64,000 bases of DNA from Brevundimonas mediterranea (GCF_011064825.1 NZ_CP048751.1:2294001-2358000), one strand, 5' to 3'. Counted from the first letter of the stretch, positions 45,074 through 55,052 are shown. The notes: generated from the letters alone by a model not told the origin. Numbers and translations: made by a program.

Positions 45074-48000
45074 ATGCGAGTGAATTTGGACGCTGGACGG
45101 ACTTTGCGTGGGGCCCTTCTGGCCGGAACAGTGCTGGCCGGAGTGATGGGGAGTGTCGGCGCCGCCGCCGCGCAGGAGGCCGAAGGCTCGCAGGCTGCCG
45201 AAGTTGGGGAGATCGTCGTCACCGGGTCGCGCATCCGCCGCGACGCCACCACCGCCGCGACGCCCCTGATCCAGATCGGCCAGGAAGAGGTTTTGCAATC
45301 GGGTGAATCTAACGTCATCGACTTCCTCGCCGACATTCCCGCGCTTTCATTCTCTCAAGTGCCGGAAGACACTACAGGATCGAACCTGAACGATGGCGGC
45401 CTGTCGCTGCTGAACCTGCGCGGCTTGGGCTCGGCTCGTACGCTGGTCCTGGTCGATGGCCGTCGCCATGTCGGGTCCTCGCCCGGTTCTCTGGCCGTCG
45501 ATGTCGATACGATTCCGCGTCTTTTGATCGAGAACGTCGAAGTGATCACCGGCGGTGCTGCGGCCGTTTACGGTGCAGACGCCGTGTCGGGCGTGGTCAA
45601 CTTCACGCTGCGCAAGGATTTCGACGGGCTCGAGGTCGATGCATCGCTGGCCGAGGTCAACCAAGACGGACAGATGAGCGAGCGGCTCTCCGCCCTGTGG
45701 GGGGGCAAGTTCCTGGAAGATCGTCTGAACGTCTATGTCTCTGGCGAGTATCAGCGCAGCGACGAGGTATTGGACCGCGATGTCGACTGGCGTCGGGAGG
45801 GCTGGGGTTTCATCAGCAACGACGCAGACCCGTCCTCAGCGTCCAGCGACGGCGTCATCGATCTGATCCTGGTCAACAACCTGCGCACCTATATTCGCGG
45901 CACAGACCGAGGCGGGATCACGATTCTGTCCACCGGCGTGCAACGTAGCCCCGCCAGCGATCCGGACGTGCCGTTCGCGACCTGCTCGGCCACCTCGTTC
46001 TCGGCGAACTGCTTCTCGGTCGCGCCGACCAACAATCCGAACAACAGCTATCTGTATACCGACGCCGGCGCCTCGCAGGCTGTGGTGTTCGGCCCGATTC
46101 GCCAGCAGACGGGTCTGTCGCGCACCGTCAGCAACGGGGGGCTGGGTCAGAACCCCAATACCGAGCAGGGCCAGAACAGCCGCCTTCCGGAATCGGAGAA
46201 CTACCGCTTCCAGACCGGCTTCAACTTCAAGCTGACCGATTCCATCGAGGCCTTCGGAGAGGCCAAGTACGTCAAGGAAGAAACCTATGACGCCGGTCAG
46301 CGGGTATTCCACGACTTCAACATCCGCCAGTTCGCGCCGGGCACGGTCGGGGCGATCACGGCGACGTCGGCGTTCGAGATCGGGCTGGACAACGCCTATC
46401 TGGCGGAAGATGTGCGCCTGGCGATCACGAATAACCGCCGGCAAGTCTATAACTCGGCCGGGGTTCTGACCGGAACGGTCGCCGACCCGCGCGCCCAGCA
46501 CAAGCTGTATGGCCCATCCCGGACTCAGGAAAACACCCGCGAACTGCAGCGTTATGTGCTGGGTCTGCGGGGCGATGCGCCGGACTTCGGCTTCGTGCGC
46601 AATATTCGGTGGGAAGCGGCCTATACCTATGGCCAGATGGACAATGAAAACGTCGAACTGGGCGTGGATATCGTTCGTTATCAGGCGGCCGCTGACGCGG
46701 TGGTTGACACCGCTGGCATCGTCAACGGCCGTGCGGGCGAGGTGGTCTGCCGCGTGCAACTGCTGAACGCCCAAGGCGTCGCCGTGCCGAACGCAAGCCT
46801 CACCAGCGGCGGCGTCACCACGACCTATTCGCGCCAGGGCGACGTCATCAGCGACTGCACCCCTGTGCGGGTGTTCGGCGCCGGCGGCTTCTCGCAAGAG
46901 GCGCTGGATTATATTCAGGCTTCGATCAAGGTCGAAGATCAGAACAAGCAGCACGATTTCGTCGCCTTTACCGGCGGCGATCTGTGGGACTTCTGGGGCG
47001 CCGGTCCGATCGGTGCGGTCGTCGGTTACGAGTACCGCAAGGAGATCACCAGCGGCATCGGGCGTGATCGGGACCGCGCAGGGCGTCTGCTGTTCCTGAA
47101 CAGCGGCGCGGATTTCAAGGAAGCGTCGTATGACACCAACGAGATGTTCGCCGAGCTTCAGGTCCCGATCATGCGCGACACCTGGTTGGGCCGGTCTATG
47201 GACATCAACGGGGCTTACCGCTTCTCCGACTATTCCAACGTCGGCGAACAGGAGACGTATAGCCTGGGCGTAACCTATCGTCCGTTCGACCAACTGCTGC
47301 TGCGCGCCACCAAATCGACCGCGATCCGCGTGCCGAACCTCAGCGAGACCAACGAGCCGCTGGGGCAGACCTTCGCCAACGGCTTCTCGGATCCTTGCAG
47401 TGCGACCGTCATCAACAATCTGGCTGACCGCTCGATCGCGGCCAACCGGATCGCCAACTGCGGCGCGCTTGCCTCGGCTGCCGGTCTGGATCTGAACTTC
47501 GCCGACCTGGGCGCGACGAACGCCTATCTGCCGAACTACGGCAGCGGTTCGGTGCCCGGCCTGGCGGGCGGTAACCAATTCCTGCAGCCCGAGACTTCGG
47601 AAAGCTTCAGCTACGGCTTCGCCTGGACGCCGGACTACCTGCTGCCGAACCTCGCGATCACGATGGATTACTACGATATCGAGATCAACGACGCCATCGA
47701 CTCGGTGAGCGCTCAGGCGGCCGCAAACCAGTGCGTCAGCGGCGATCAGGTCAATACTCTGGCCTGCTTGACCCAGACGCGGGACGCAACCAGCTTCCAG
47801 GTGACCAGCTTCATCCAGGGCTCGCTCAACTATGCGGCGTTGACGGCTAAGGGCGTCGATTTCTCGGCCCGATGGGGCGGCGATCTGTTCCGCTTCGGCG
47901 GGCGTGGATGGGGCTCGTTCCGTCACGCCATCCGCGGCAACTGGCTGATCGAACAGGTCGATTACGTGAACATCGACGATCCGGCGGACGGTACGGATTA

Positions 48001-48358
48001 TCAGGACACCGTCGGTTCGCCGCGCGTGCGCTTCTTGTCCACCCTGACCTGGTCGCCGACGGACACCCTGTCGTTCAGCTGGGACTGGGACTGGCAGGCC
48101 AGCCAAGAAATCGAGGACATCGACAATATCCTGGCCAATCCGGACCGCTACGAGAGCCTGAAGTACATCGAGACGGGCGATTTCAGCCAACACGATTTCT
48201 CGGTGCGTTGGGATGTGCGGGACGACGTCACCCTGCGTGCAGGCGTGGTCAACGCCTTCGACGCGGAGCCGGCGCGCTGGCTCGGTAATACGACGGCGGA
48301 TAACTTCGATCTGTTCGGCCGACGCTTCTTCATCAGCGCAAACTTCCGCAGCTTCTAA
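45074..48358 (+). CDS. TonB-dependent receptor (1094 residues)
   Basis: A second large outer-membrane receptor in the same direction. The signal peptide (LLAGTVLAGVMGSVGAAAAQ) is followed by GEIVVTGSRIRRD as the TonB-box region, a plug with LSLLNLRGLGSARTLVLVDGR and LIENVEVITGGAAAVYGADA, and a barrel ending in FISANFRSF. It shares the general plan of its neighbour but the two are clearly diverged, with different plug loops, so recent duplication is unlikely. GGGGAG precedes the ATG. It has its own terminator. The ligand is unknown. Confidence 0.92.
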   Translation: MRVNLDAGRTLRGALLAGTVLAGVMGSVGAAAAQEAEGSQAAEVGEIVVTGSRIRRDATTAATPLIQIGQEEVLQSGESNVIDFLADIPALSFSQVPEDTTGSNLNDGGLSLLNLRGLGSARTLVLVDGRRHVGSSPGSLAVDVDTIPRLLIENVEVITGGAAAVYGADAVSGVVNFTLRKDFDGLEVDASLAEVNQDGQMSERLSALWGGKFLEDRLNVYVSGEYQRSDEVLDRDVDWRREGWGFISNDADPSSASSDGVIDLILVNNLRTYIRGTDRGGITILSTGVQRSPASDPDVPFATCSATSFSANCFSVAPTNNPNNSYLYTDAGASQAVVFGPIRQQTGLSRTVSNGGLGQNPNTEQGQNSRLPESENYRFQTGFNFKLTDSIEAFGEAKYVKEETYDAGQRVFHDFNIRQFAPGTVGAITATSAFEIGLDNAYLAEDVRLAITNNRRQVYNSAGVLTGTVADPRAQHKLYGPSRTQENTRELQRYVLGLRGDAPDFGFVRNIRWEAAYTYGQMDNENVELGVDIVRYQAAADAVVDTAGIVNGRAGEVVCRVQLLNAQGVAVPNASLTSGGVTTTYSRQGDVISDCTPVRVFGAGGFSQEALDYIQASIKVEDQNKQHDFVAFTGGDLWDFWGAGPIGAVVGYEYRKEITSGIGRDRDRAGRLLFLNSGADFKEASYDTNEMFAELQVPIMRDTWLGRSMDINGAYRFSDYSNVGEQETYSLGVTYRPFDQLLLRATKSTAIRVPNLSETNEPLGQTFANGFSDPCSATVINNLADRSIAANRIANCGALASAAGLDLNFADLGATNAYLPNYGSGSVPGLAGGNQFLQPETSESFSYGFAWTPDYLLPNLAITMDYYDIEINDAIDSVSAQAAANQCVSGDQVNTLACLTQTRDATSFQVTSFIQGSLNYAALTAKGVDFSARWGGDLFRFGGRGWGSFRHAIRGNWLIEQVDYVNIDDPADGTDYQDTVGSPRVRFLSTLTWSPTDTLSFSWDWDWQASQEIEDIDNILANPDRYESLKYIETGDFSQHDFSVRWDVRDDVTLRAGVVNAFDAEPARWLGNTTADNFDLFGRRFFISANFRSF

Positions 48359-48383
48359 GCGGATCGACGCATCGTCGGCATTG

Positions 48384-48416
48384 GGGCGCGGAGGGGAAAC
48401 CCTCCGCGCCCTTCTT
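48384..48416 (+). terminator. Intrinsic terminator
   Basis: GGGCGCGGAGGG (48384-48395) pairs with CCCTCCGCGCCC (48400-48411) around a GAAA loop, followed by TTCTT. It lies 26 bp after the second tandem receptor. Confidence 0.88.
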
Positions 48417-48449
48417 CATGCGGAAACCATCGCTCGCTTGACTCTCTCG

Positions 48450-48472
48450 CACAGTATGTCTCATGCACTGTG
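48450..48472 (+). promoter_or_regulatory. Candidate PadR operator
   Basis: CACAGT (48450-48455) and ACTGTG (48467-48472) are inverted around ATGTCTCATGC. A TTGACT box stands at 48438-48443. The site lies about 40 bp before the padR start, consistent with self-regulation. Confidence 0.5.
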
Positions 48473-48512
48473 CGTCACACACTATGCGACGTCGTGGATC
48501 GGGAGCGCGGGT

Positions 48513-48845
48513 TTGAGCCAGGATGAGGAACTGCTGTTCGAGAGTCTGCGGCTGGAGCTGCGGCGGGGGTCGTTGATCCTGGCCGTGCTGGCGAGCTTGC
48601 GGCGCGAGCAATACGGCTATTCGCTGCGGGTCGCCCTGGGCGAGGTCGGGGTCGAGATGGAGGAGAGCACCCTGTATCCGCTGCTGCGCCGGCTGGAGAG
48701 CCAGGGGCTGCTGGACAGCGAGTGGCGCGAGGAGGAGCGGCGCAAGAAGCGGTTCTACCGCCTGTCGCCGCGCGGGGAGGCCATGCTGGCGCGGCTGGCG
48801 GCCGAATGGCGGGGCCTGTCGGCCTCGCTGGAGAAGATGCTGTGA
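48513..48845 (+). CDS. PadR-family transcriptional regulator
   Basis: A 110-residue PadR regulator: RRGSLILAVLASLRREQYGYSLRVALGEVGVEMEESTLYPLLRRLESQGLL (read in parts) is the winged helix, and a short helix (LARLAAEWRGLSASLEKML) serves dimerisation. The TTG start is chosen because GGGAG lies 7 bases upstream. The ATG at 48454 lies inside the candidate operator and has no ribosome site. Its stop is 26 bp before the start of a HAAS-type membrane protein gene, a frequent PadR partner. Confidence 0.88.
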   Translation: MSQDEELLFESLRLELRRGSLILAVLASLRREQYGYSLRVALGEVGVEMEESTLYPLLRRLESQGLLDSEWREEERRKKRFYRLSPRGEAMLARLAAEWRGLSASLEKML

Positions 48846-48871
48846 ACATCGGGAAAGAGGGAGAGCGTGGG

Positions 48872-49984
48872 ATGGACCTGGTTGAATCCTATCTGAAGGC
48901 CGTGGCGGCCCAGTTGCCGAAGGCGACGCGCGACGACATCGTCGCCGAGCTGCGCGACGAGATCATGGGCCGGCTCGAGGCGCTGGAGGACCGGCTGGGC
49001 CGGGCGCCGAGCGACGACGAGGTCGAGGCCCTGCTGCGCGAGGTCGGCCATCCGCTGACGGTGGCGGCGCGTTATCGGTCGGGGCCGCAGGCGCTGATCG
49101 GGCCGGAGCTGTATCCGTGGTGGCTGTTCGCGGTGAAGACGGCGCTGCTGGTGATGGCGTGCGTCACCCTGATCGGACTGGCGGCGCGGGTGCTGGCCGG
49201 CGACATCTACGCGGGTCAGGCCATAGGCCAGGCCTTCGCCAGCCTGTTCAGCGGGGCGGTGTCGGTGATCGGGGTCGTGACCCTGATCGGCTTCGTGCTG
49301 GAGCGGCAGGAGAAGAAGCCCGACTTCATCGCCAGATGGCGGGTCAAGGATCTGGGCCTGTTCGAACTGGGCGGCGATATCGACGCCGAGACCTGGGGCC
49401 AGAGGCTGGCGCGCGGCGGGGCGACGCTGCGTGAAGGCGCGGCCGCCAAGTCGGGGCCGGCGGTGCGCAAGAGCGCCGAGATGTCGCCGGCCGCGCGGGC
49501 GGTGTCCAGCGCCATCGCCTGGGGCGTGCTGCTGCTGTGGTGGACCGGCCTGTTGCCGATGGCCTCGATCCGGCCGGAGGAACTGGCCGGGGTGGTGGAC
49601 GGCGTCGACTACGGCCGGATCCTGGTCCAGGTCGTCGATGCGGCCTACTGGCCCGTGACCCTGTTCGTCGTGGCGCGGATCCTGTTCGACCTGACGCGGG
49701 CGGCGTCGGGGGGGAATGTGCGGCTGACGGCCCTGGGCGACATGGCTTTCGGCGCCGCAGCGGCCTGGGGCGTGGCGTGGCTGTGGTTCTGGTCGCCGCT
49801 GACGCCGGTGATCTGGGTCGGGACGGTGACGGAGTTCGCCGAACGGGCGCGGGCGCTGTTCCATCCCACGGCGGACGACGCGGGCGGTCTGGCGGCGATC
49901 CTGATGATCATCGTGGTCTGGGCCTTCCTGGCCGAGATCTGGCGGATCCTGCGGGCGGCGGGGCGACTGGTCGTCGGCCGGTAA
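48872..49984 (+). CDS. HAAS-domain membrane protein (PadR partner)
   Basis: A 370-residue protein. The first 75 residues are the HAAS-like helical domain (VESYLKAVAAQLPKATRDDIVAELRDEIM, then EDRLGRAPSDDEVEALLREVGHP). After it come about six membrane segments (WLFAVKTALLVMACVTLIGL, VSVIGVVTLIGFVL, AIAWGVLLLWWTGLLP and three more). Such proteins are encoded beside PadR regulators and may relay membrane state to them. The mechanism is not established. Start MDLVES follows GGGAG; a GTG at 48842, overlapping the padR stop, is an alternative. Confidence 0.82.
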   Translation: MDLVESYLKAVAAQLPKATRDDIVAELRDEIMGRLEALEDRLGRAPSDDEVEALLREVGHPLTVAARYRSGPQALIGPELYPWWLFAVKTALLVMACVTLIGLAARVLAGDIYAGQAIGQAFASLFSGAVSVIGVVTLIGFVLERQEKKPDFIARWRVKDLGLFELGGDIDAETWGQRLARGGATLREGAAAKSGPAVRKSAEMSPAARAVSSAIAWGVLLLWWTGLLPMASIRPEELAGVVDGVDYGRILVQVVDAAYWPVTLFVVARILFDLTRAASGGNVRLTALGDMAFGAAAAWGVAWLWFWSPLTPVIWVGTVTEFAERARALFHPTADDAGGLAAILMIIVVWAFLAEIWRILRAAGRLVVGR

Positions 49985-50075
49985 GGGACGCCGGCGCGGA
50001 TGTGTTGAACCTCCGGCCGTTTCCGCCGTTGCTGTCCGTCGGCGGCGCTGGGCGGCCGGGGGCGAGAGCAACTGA

Positions 50076-51851
50076 GTGACACTACAACAGGGTTTGGCCT
50101 TCGGCCTGGTCGGCCTGACGGTGGCGGCCTTCATCTGGGGCCGGTTCCGCTATGACCTGGTCGCCGTGGCGGCCCTGGTGGCGGGTCTGGCCATCGGGGT
50201 GATCCCGGCCGAGGCGGCGTTCGAGGGCTTTTCCAACGATGTGACGGTGATCATCGCCTGCGCCCTGGTGGTGTCGGCGGCCTTCGCCAAGTCGGGCATC
50301 GTCGAACTGGCGCTGAAGCGGATCCTGCCGCACCTGAAGACCGAACGCAGCCAGGTGCCGGTGCTGACGGCGGCCGTGACCCTGTTGTCGATGGTGACCA
50401 AGAACGTCGGCGCCCTGGCCATCATGATGCCGGTCGCGCTGCAGGTCAGCCGGCGCACCGGGACCAAACAGTCGCGGCTGCTGATGCCCATGGCGTTTGG
50501 GGCCATGGCGGGGGGGATGGTGACCCTGGTCGGGACCGCGCCCAACATCCTGGTGGCCGAGGTGCGTCAGGACATGGTCGGGGCGCCGTTCCAGATGTTC
50601 GACTATGCGCCGGTGGGCCTGATCCTGACGGGGGCCGCCCTGGTGTTCCTGACGTTCGGCTATCGGCTGCTGCCCAAGGACCGGACGGGGACCATAGGTC
50701 TGTCGGCGGCCCTGTCGGCCAACGCCTATCTGACCGAGGCGCGGGTTCCCGACGACTGGACGCTGGCGACCAAGCCCATCAGCGCCCTGAAGGCCATGGC
50801 GCCGGACGAGATCCAGGTGATGGCCCTGATCCGCGACGGCAAGCGCAAGGCCCGGCCGCGCGGCAACACCCTGATCCGGGCCGGGGACACCCTGCTGATC
50901 AAGGGCGACCAGGAGGCGCTGGAGGAATTCATCGTCGCCACCAAGCTGAAGCTGGTGCGCGGCGACCGGCCGGTGCTGCTGGAGGAGGCCAAGGACGAGG
51001 TCCATCTGGTCGAGGCGGTGATCGGGGCGGACTCGTCCCTGACCGGACAGTCGGTGCGGTCGCTGGACCTGTACGGCCAGTACGGGCTGAACCTGCTGGG
51101 GGTGTCGCGCAGCGGCTATGAGCTGACGCAGCATCTGCGGACGGCCAAGCTGCAGGCGGGGGATGTGCTGTTGCTGCAGGGGTCCGAGGCCGGCCTGCCG
51201 GGGCGGCTGGCGACCCTGGGCCTGCTGCCCCTGGCGGAAAGGGACATGCGGCTGGGCGGCCAGCGGCGGAAGTTCCTGCCCGCCGTGGTTCTGGCTGTCG
51301 CCATGGTGATGGTGGGGTTCGGCCTGATCCCCGTGGCCATCGCCTTCTTCGGCGCGGCGGTGGTGATCGTGGCCCTGGGCGGGTTGAAGATGCGCGAGGC
51401 CTACGCCGCGCTGGACGGGCCGCTGCTGGTGCTGATCGCCGCCCTGATCCCGGTGTCGGACGCGATCCAGCAGACGGGCGGGGCGGATCTGATCGCCGGG
51501 GGGCTGAAGTCGATCTTCCAGGGCATACCGCCCGTGGTGGCGGTGGCCGGCATGATGTTCGCGGCCATGGCGGTGACGCCCTTCCTGAACAATGCGGCGA
51601 CGGTTCTGGTGGTGGCGCCCATCGCCGCGACCCTGGCCCAGCAACTGGGCTATCGGCCTGACCCCTTCCTGATGGCCGTGGCGGTGGGGGCGGCGTGCGA
51701 CTTCCTGACCCCCATCGGGCACCAGTGCAATACGCTGGTCATGGGGCCGGGCGGGTACAGGTTCTCGGACTATCCCAAGCTGGGGGCGCCGCTGAGCCTG
51801 CTGGTGCTGGTGATCGGTCCGCCGGCGATCCTGCTGTTCTGGCCCATGTGA
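50076..51851 (+). CDS. SLC13-family permease with TrkA-C domains
   Basis: A 591-residue inner-membrane transporter of the DASS/SLC13 (CitMHS-like) type. Membrane halves carry the paired Asn motifs MVTKNVGALA/GTAPNILVAE and PFLNNAATVLV/TPIGHQCNTLVMG. Between them, residues about 215-385 are two TrkA-C (RCK_C) domains (VMALIRDGKRKARPRGNT, LIRAGDTLLIKGD, then LQAGDVLLLQG). Such proteins carry dicarboxylates, sulfate or other anions with Na+. The substrate is unknown. The start is a GTG; no other is better. 91 bp separate it from the HAAS gene. Confidence 0.9.
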   Translation: MTLQQGLAFGLVGLTVAAFIWGRFRYDLVAVAALVAGLAIGVIPAEAAFEGFSNDVTVIIACALVVSAAFAKSGIVELALKRILPHLKTERSQVPVLTAAVTLLSMVTKNVGALAIMMPVALQVSRRTGTKQSRLLMPMAFGAMAGGMVTLVGTAPNILVAEVRQDMVGAPFQMFDYAPVGLILTGAALVFLTFGYRLLPKDRTGTIGLSAALSANAYLTEARVPDDWTLATKPISALKAMAPDEIQVMALIRDGKRKARPRGNTLIRAGDTLLIKGDQEALEEFIVATKLKLVRGDRPVLLEEAKDEVHLVEAVIGADSSLTGQSVRSLDLYGQYGLNLLGVSRSGYELTQHLRTAKLQAGDVLLLQGSEAGLPGRLATLGLLPLAERDMRLGGQRRKFLPAVVLAVAMVMVGFGLIPVAIAFFGAAVVIVALGGLKMREAYAALDGPLLVLIAALIPVSDAIQQTGGADLIAGGLKSIFQGIPPVVAVAGMMFAAMAVTPFLNNAATVLVVAPIAATLAQQLGYRPDPFLMAVAVGAACDFLTPIGHQCNTLVMGPGGYRFSDYPKLGAPLSLLVLVIGPPAILLFWPM

Positions 51852-51856
51852 TCGGG

Positions 51857-51883
51857 CCCGGCCCCGGCGTATCCGGGGCCGGG
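51857..51883. terminator. Convergent-gene hairpin
   Basis: CCCGGCCCCGG (51857-51867) and CCGGGGCCGGG (51873-51883) form an 11-bp stem with a CGTAT loop, between the SLC13 gene and the convergent CVNH-like gene. No T tract follows. Confidence 0.7.
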
Positions 51884-51890
51884 GCGGGCG

Positions 51891-52220
51891 TCAGCGTGTG
51901 CGGGCGGCGGGCGCCGCGTCGCACGTCAGGCGGCCGTTGTCGTTGCGGACCTGGGCGCCGCGGCAGGCGCGGACGCTGAGGGTCGAGGCCACCGACTGGC
52001 CGTCCTTGGCGATGCAGCGTGCGCGCAGCCGATCCCCGTTCAGCGAGATGTTGCGGCAGGTCTCGCGATAGCTGCCGACCGGCAGGGCGCGGCCGGAAAC
52101 GGCCGGCTGGGGATCGGGACGAGTTTGGGCGACAGCGACGGCGCCCACGGCGAACAGGGCGGCGGCGGCCCCGACCGAGGCGCCGATCGAGACGAGTTTG
52201 GAAACAGACAGACGAACCAA
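51891..52220 (-). CDS. Small exported CVNH-like protein
   Basis: A 109-residue protein with a signal peptide (LVSIGASVGAAAALFAVGAVAVAQ). The mature part GSYRETCRNISLNGDRLRARCIAKDG, then LSVRACRGAQVRNDNGRLTC, looks like one cyanovirin-N homology repeat: a GSY-xxTCRN start, four Cys and the NxNGRLxC end. CVNH domains bind carbohydrate in some proteins; that role is family inference. A periplasmic or secreted location is likely. It is oriented toward the SLC13 gene and stands alone. Confidence 0.75.
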   Translation of the reverse strand: MVRLSVSKLVSIGASVGAAAALFAVGAVAVAQTRPDPQPAVSGRALPVGSYRETCRNISLNGDRLRARCIAKDGQSVASTLSVRACRGAQVRNDNGRLTCDAAPAARTR

Positions 52221-52323
52221 GGCGTAACTCCCATTTTTCTATTTGCGCCTCTGCGGGCGAAAAACGAGGTTATGCGCGTCTGAGCCTGTGTCCAGTCCTG
52301 ATCGCGATCAGGCGTCTGGGACT

Positions 52324-54954
52324 TCACCAGCGCGGCGAGACGTGGGCCGGTCCCTTGAACACCGCATTGGCGAACAGGGGCTTCAGGCCTTCCAGATAGC
52401 CGCGCACCGTCGGATCCTGGGTGAAGGCGATCATCTGGCCCGACCCCAGGGACTCGACCATGACCACGGGCTTGAAGCCCAGCTGGGCCTGGTTCTCGGC
52501 CCACAGCTGGCCCGAGGCCAGCAGCCGGTCGGAGCCTTCGAACCGCACGGCGTTGGTCCCTTCGCCACGCTTCAGGGGGGCGTAGATGTCGGCCCCACGC
52601 ACCAGGACGTTCAGCGTTTCGGGCAGGCCGGCGCCGATCCAGTGGTCGGGATCGACATGGGCGCGGGCCAGGACGCCGGCGACCGAGTCGGGGCCGTGGT
52701 CGCTGTGGGCCAGCAGGGCGGCGTAGTCGGTCTGGTTGGCGATCCGGGCGGGGGCGGCGGGCTTGTCCTCGTCCTTGTCCAAGGCGCCGTCCTCGCGGCG
52801 CGAGGCCAGCATGTCGCTGTCGGCGTCAGCCAGCAGGCGGGTGGCGGTTCCCAGACTGATCAGGGTGCCGCCGCGCGAGACCCAGTCGTGCAGGGCCTTG
52901 ACCCCGGCCTCGCCCAGGACGGAGGCGTAGTCGCGGCCCTCTGGCAGGATCAGGACCTGATAATGGGCCAGGTCGGCCTCGCCGAAGCTGGCGGTGCGGA
53001 TGGCGGTGACGGGATAGCCCAGGTCGCGTTCCAGCAGCCAGCGGGTCGCGCCGGCGGCGTCGGGGGCGGTCGGACTGTCCCAGGCCAGGGCGATGCGGGG
53101 CGCGCGGAGACGCACCACGTCGCTGGAGCCGAAGCCGGCGCCGCGCTCGACCCAGGATTCGTCTACGCCCACGACTTCGGCGCCCGTGTCGGCGGCGAGG
53201 CGGTTCAGGGTGGCGATCAGGTCGGCGGGCGCGCCCGCCTTCGGCAGGATCAGGGTTCCGGCGGGCCAGTCGCGGCCGTTCTGGGTGAAGGGCTGGTCGG
53301 CCGAATTGACCGTCAGTCCGGCCTGAAGGGCGGCGGCCAGGAAGCGGGGCTGGGCCGAGCCGGGCGCGACCAGGAATCCGTAGCGGGCCTCTGCGTTCCG
53401 GACGGCGGCGGGCGTGACCAGTTCGGGGCCGCGCGCCTCGACGGCGACGCTCGGCGCGCTGTCGCAGCGGGTCGCATCGACGCCGAACATCAAGGGCAGG
53501 GACCAGGCTGTGACGTCATAGATCTCGTCGCCCAGGCCGCGCGCGCGGCGCCGCTCCTGTTCGGCCAGGAAGTCGGGCGGGACAGGCACGTCGCGGGTCA
53601 GCAGCACCTCGGCCATCCGGCGCTGGGGCTGGGCCAGGTTGATCACATAGTCGCCCGCGCGGTGTTGGCCGGCGCAGGCGAAGGCCTGGCGCGCGACCCC
53701 GACCTCGATGCCCGATCGGACCAGAAGTCCAGCCAGACGGTCCGCCGCCGCCGGATCCGACGCACGCGACAGAACATAGGCGCCCCGTCCCGCCACGCCG
53801 TCGCGGTGATAGGCGTAGAAGTCGTTCAGCAACCGGTCGTGATTGCGCGAGGCTGTCTCGATGGTGGCCAGGGTGGCGGTCAGGTGGGCGCTCACGGTGT
53901 CGGCGTAGGTGAAGACCTCGCCCGAGCTGCGGCGGGCGGCCAGGCCCCGGGCCGACCCGACCTCGTAGGTCATGGAGACGGCGCCCAGATAACCCGGCCA
54001 GCCGTCGCCATAGCCGGGATAGAAGGCGTCGAAGACCTTGCGGTTGAAATAGGCCAGACCCGCCGCATCGAACCGGGCGCCGGTGTTGCGGCCGAACAGG
54101 GCGCGGTTCTCCAGGGTGCGCGGCCAGATCCACGGGTTCAGCGGCTCGGCCTCGGGCGGGAAGAAGAAGGTCTCGTCCGAGCCCATCTCGTGGCTGTCGA
54201 CGACCACCTGGGGCCGCCAGTCGCGGACCAGAGCGGCGTGGCCCTGGGTTTCGGGCTGGGTCTGGATGAACCAGTCGCGGTTCAGGTCGAACAGATAATG
54301 GTTGTAGCGGCCGCTGGGCCAGGGCTCGTCCCGCTCGGCCGAGGCGGGGTCGGGATTGGGCAGGGAGCCGCGGCCCGAGGCGAAGCTGTTGAGGAAACGC
54401 TCGCGCCCGTCCGGGTTCTGGGTCGGGACGAAGACGACGACGGTGTTGGCCAGCCAGGCCTGGGCGGTCGGGTCGGTCAGCAGGCGACGGGCGGCCTGCA
54501 TGGCGGCGTCGGCGGGGCTGATCTCATTGCCGTGGACCGAATAGGCCATCCAGACCAGGACCGGCTGATCCGCGATCAGGGCGGCGGCCTGCTGGGGCGA
54601 GGTGCGGCGCGGATCGGCCAGGGCGCGGGCGTCGGCCTTGATCTGGTCCAGCCGGGCGATGTTGGCGGGCGAGCCGACGGCGGCCCAGAACAGGGGGCGG
54701 CCCTCCCAGGTCGTCGCATAGTCGCCTATCGCCACCCTGTCCGGAGCGGCGGCGCGCAGGGCTTCGAAATAGCGGCGCACGTCGGCGGCGCGCGTGATCT
54801 CCTGACCGCTGTCATAGCCCAGGGTCTGACGCACCGTGGGGATGTCGGCGCCTGTCTGGCGCGCCGAGACGGGCTGGACCGCGAGCAAGGCGGCGGCGCA
54901 GGCGCCGGCCAGGCTGAAGGCGAGCGGACGCACGGAACGACGATGACTGGACAT
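52324..54954 (-). CDS. Exported M14-family metallocarboxypeptidase
   Basis: An 876-residue secreted or periplasmic zinc peptidase. A signal peptide (LAFSLAGACAAALLAVQPVSA) precedes the M14 domain, with zinc ligands in YSVHGNEISP (His, Glu) and VVVDSHEMGSDE (third His). Further M14 features are PTQNPDGRERF and the substrate Arg in FDLNRDWF. A long C-terminal part (from about residue 390) includes a glutamine-amidotransferase-like fold (HYQVLILPEGRDYAS) common to this large M14 group. It should remove C-terminal residues from peptides. It is divergent from the membrane protein/XRE operon. Confidence 0.88.
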   Translation of the reverse strand: MSSHRRSVRPLAFSLAGACAAALLAVQPVSARQTGADIPTVRQTLGYDSGQEITRAADVRRYFEALRAAAPDRVAIGDYATTWEGRPLFWAAVGSPANIARLDQIKADARALADPRRTSPQQAAALIADQPVLVWMAYSVHGNEISPADAAMQAARRLLTDPTAQAWLANTVVVFVPTQNPDGRERFLNSFASGRGSLPNPDPASAERDEPWPSGRYNHYLFDLNRDWFIQTQPETQGHAALVRDWRPQVVVDSHEMGSDETFFFPPEAEPLNPWIWPRTLENRALFGRNTGARFDAAGLAYFNRKVFDAFYPGYGDGWPGYLGAVSMTYEVGSARGLAARRSSGEVFTYADTVSAHLTATLATIETASRNHDRLLNDFYAYHRDGVAGRGAYVLSRASDPAAADRLAGLLVRSGIEVGVARQAFACAGQHRAGDYVINLAQPQRRMAEVLLTRDVPVPPDFLAEQERRRARGLGDEIYDVTAWSLPLMFGVDATRCDSAPSVAVEARGPELVTPAAVRNAEARYGFLVAPGSAQPRFLAAALQAGLTVNSADQPFTQNGRDWPAGTLILPKAGAPADLIATLNRLAADTGAEVVGVDESWVERGAGFGSSDVVRLRAPRIALAWDSPTAPDAAGATRWLLERDLGYPVTAIRTASFGEADLAHYQVLILPEGRDYASVLGEAGVKALHDWVSRGGTLISLGTATRLLADADSDMLASRREDGALDKDEDKPAAPARIANQTDYAALLAHSDHGPDSVAGVLARAHVDPDHWIGAGLPETLNVLVRGADIYAPLKRGEGTNAVRFEGSDRLLASGQLWAENQAQLGFKPVVMVESLGSGQMIAFTQDPTVRGYLEGLKPLFANAVFKGPAHVSPRW

Positions 54955-55011
54955 GAACTGACCCCCCGGGAGGCGGACACCTTAGTCGGGGCACGGAAAA
55001 AGAAAACGGTC

Positions 55012-55052
55012 TTGACGTGTAACCTATAGGTGATATGTAACCTCAAGGTTAC
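55012..55052 (+). promoter_or_regulatory. Promoter and operator of the membrane protein-XRE operon
   Basis: TTGACG (55012-55017) and ATGTAA (55035-55040) are spaced 17 bp. GTAACCT-CA-AGGTTAC (55037-55052) is a perfect inverted repeat covering the -10, and GTAACCT-AT-AGGTGAT (55019-55034) is a looser copy in the spacer. The sites are placed for repression, probably by the XRE protein of the same operon. Confidence 0.7.

Noticed and set aside
41841-48358. Recent duplication of the tandem TonB receptors
   Set aside because: The plug loops, barrel lengths and upstream palindromes differ too much by eye. They share only the family plan.
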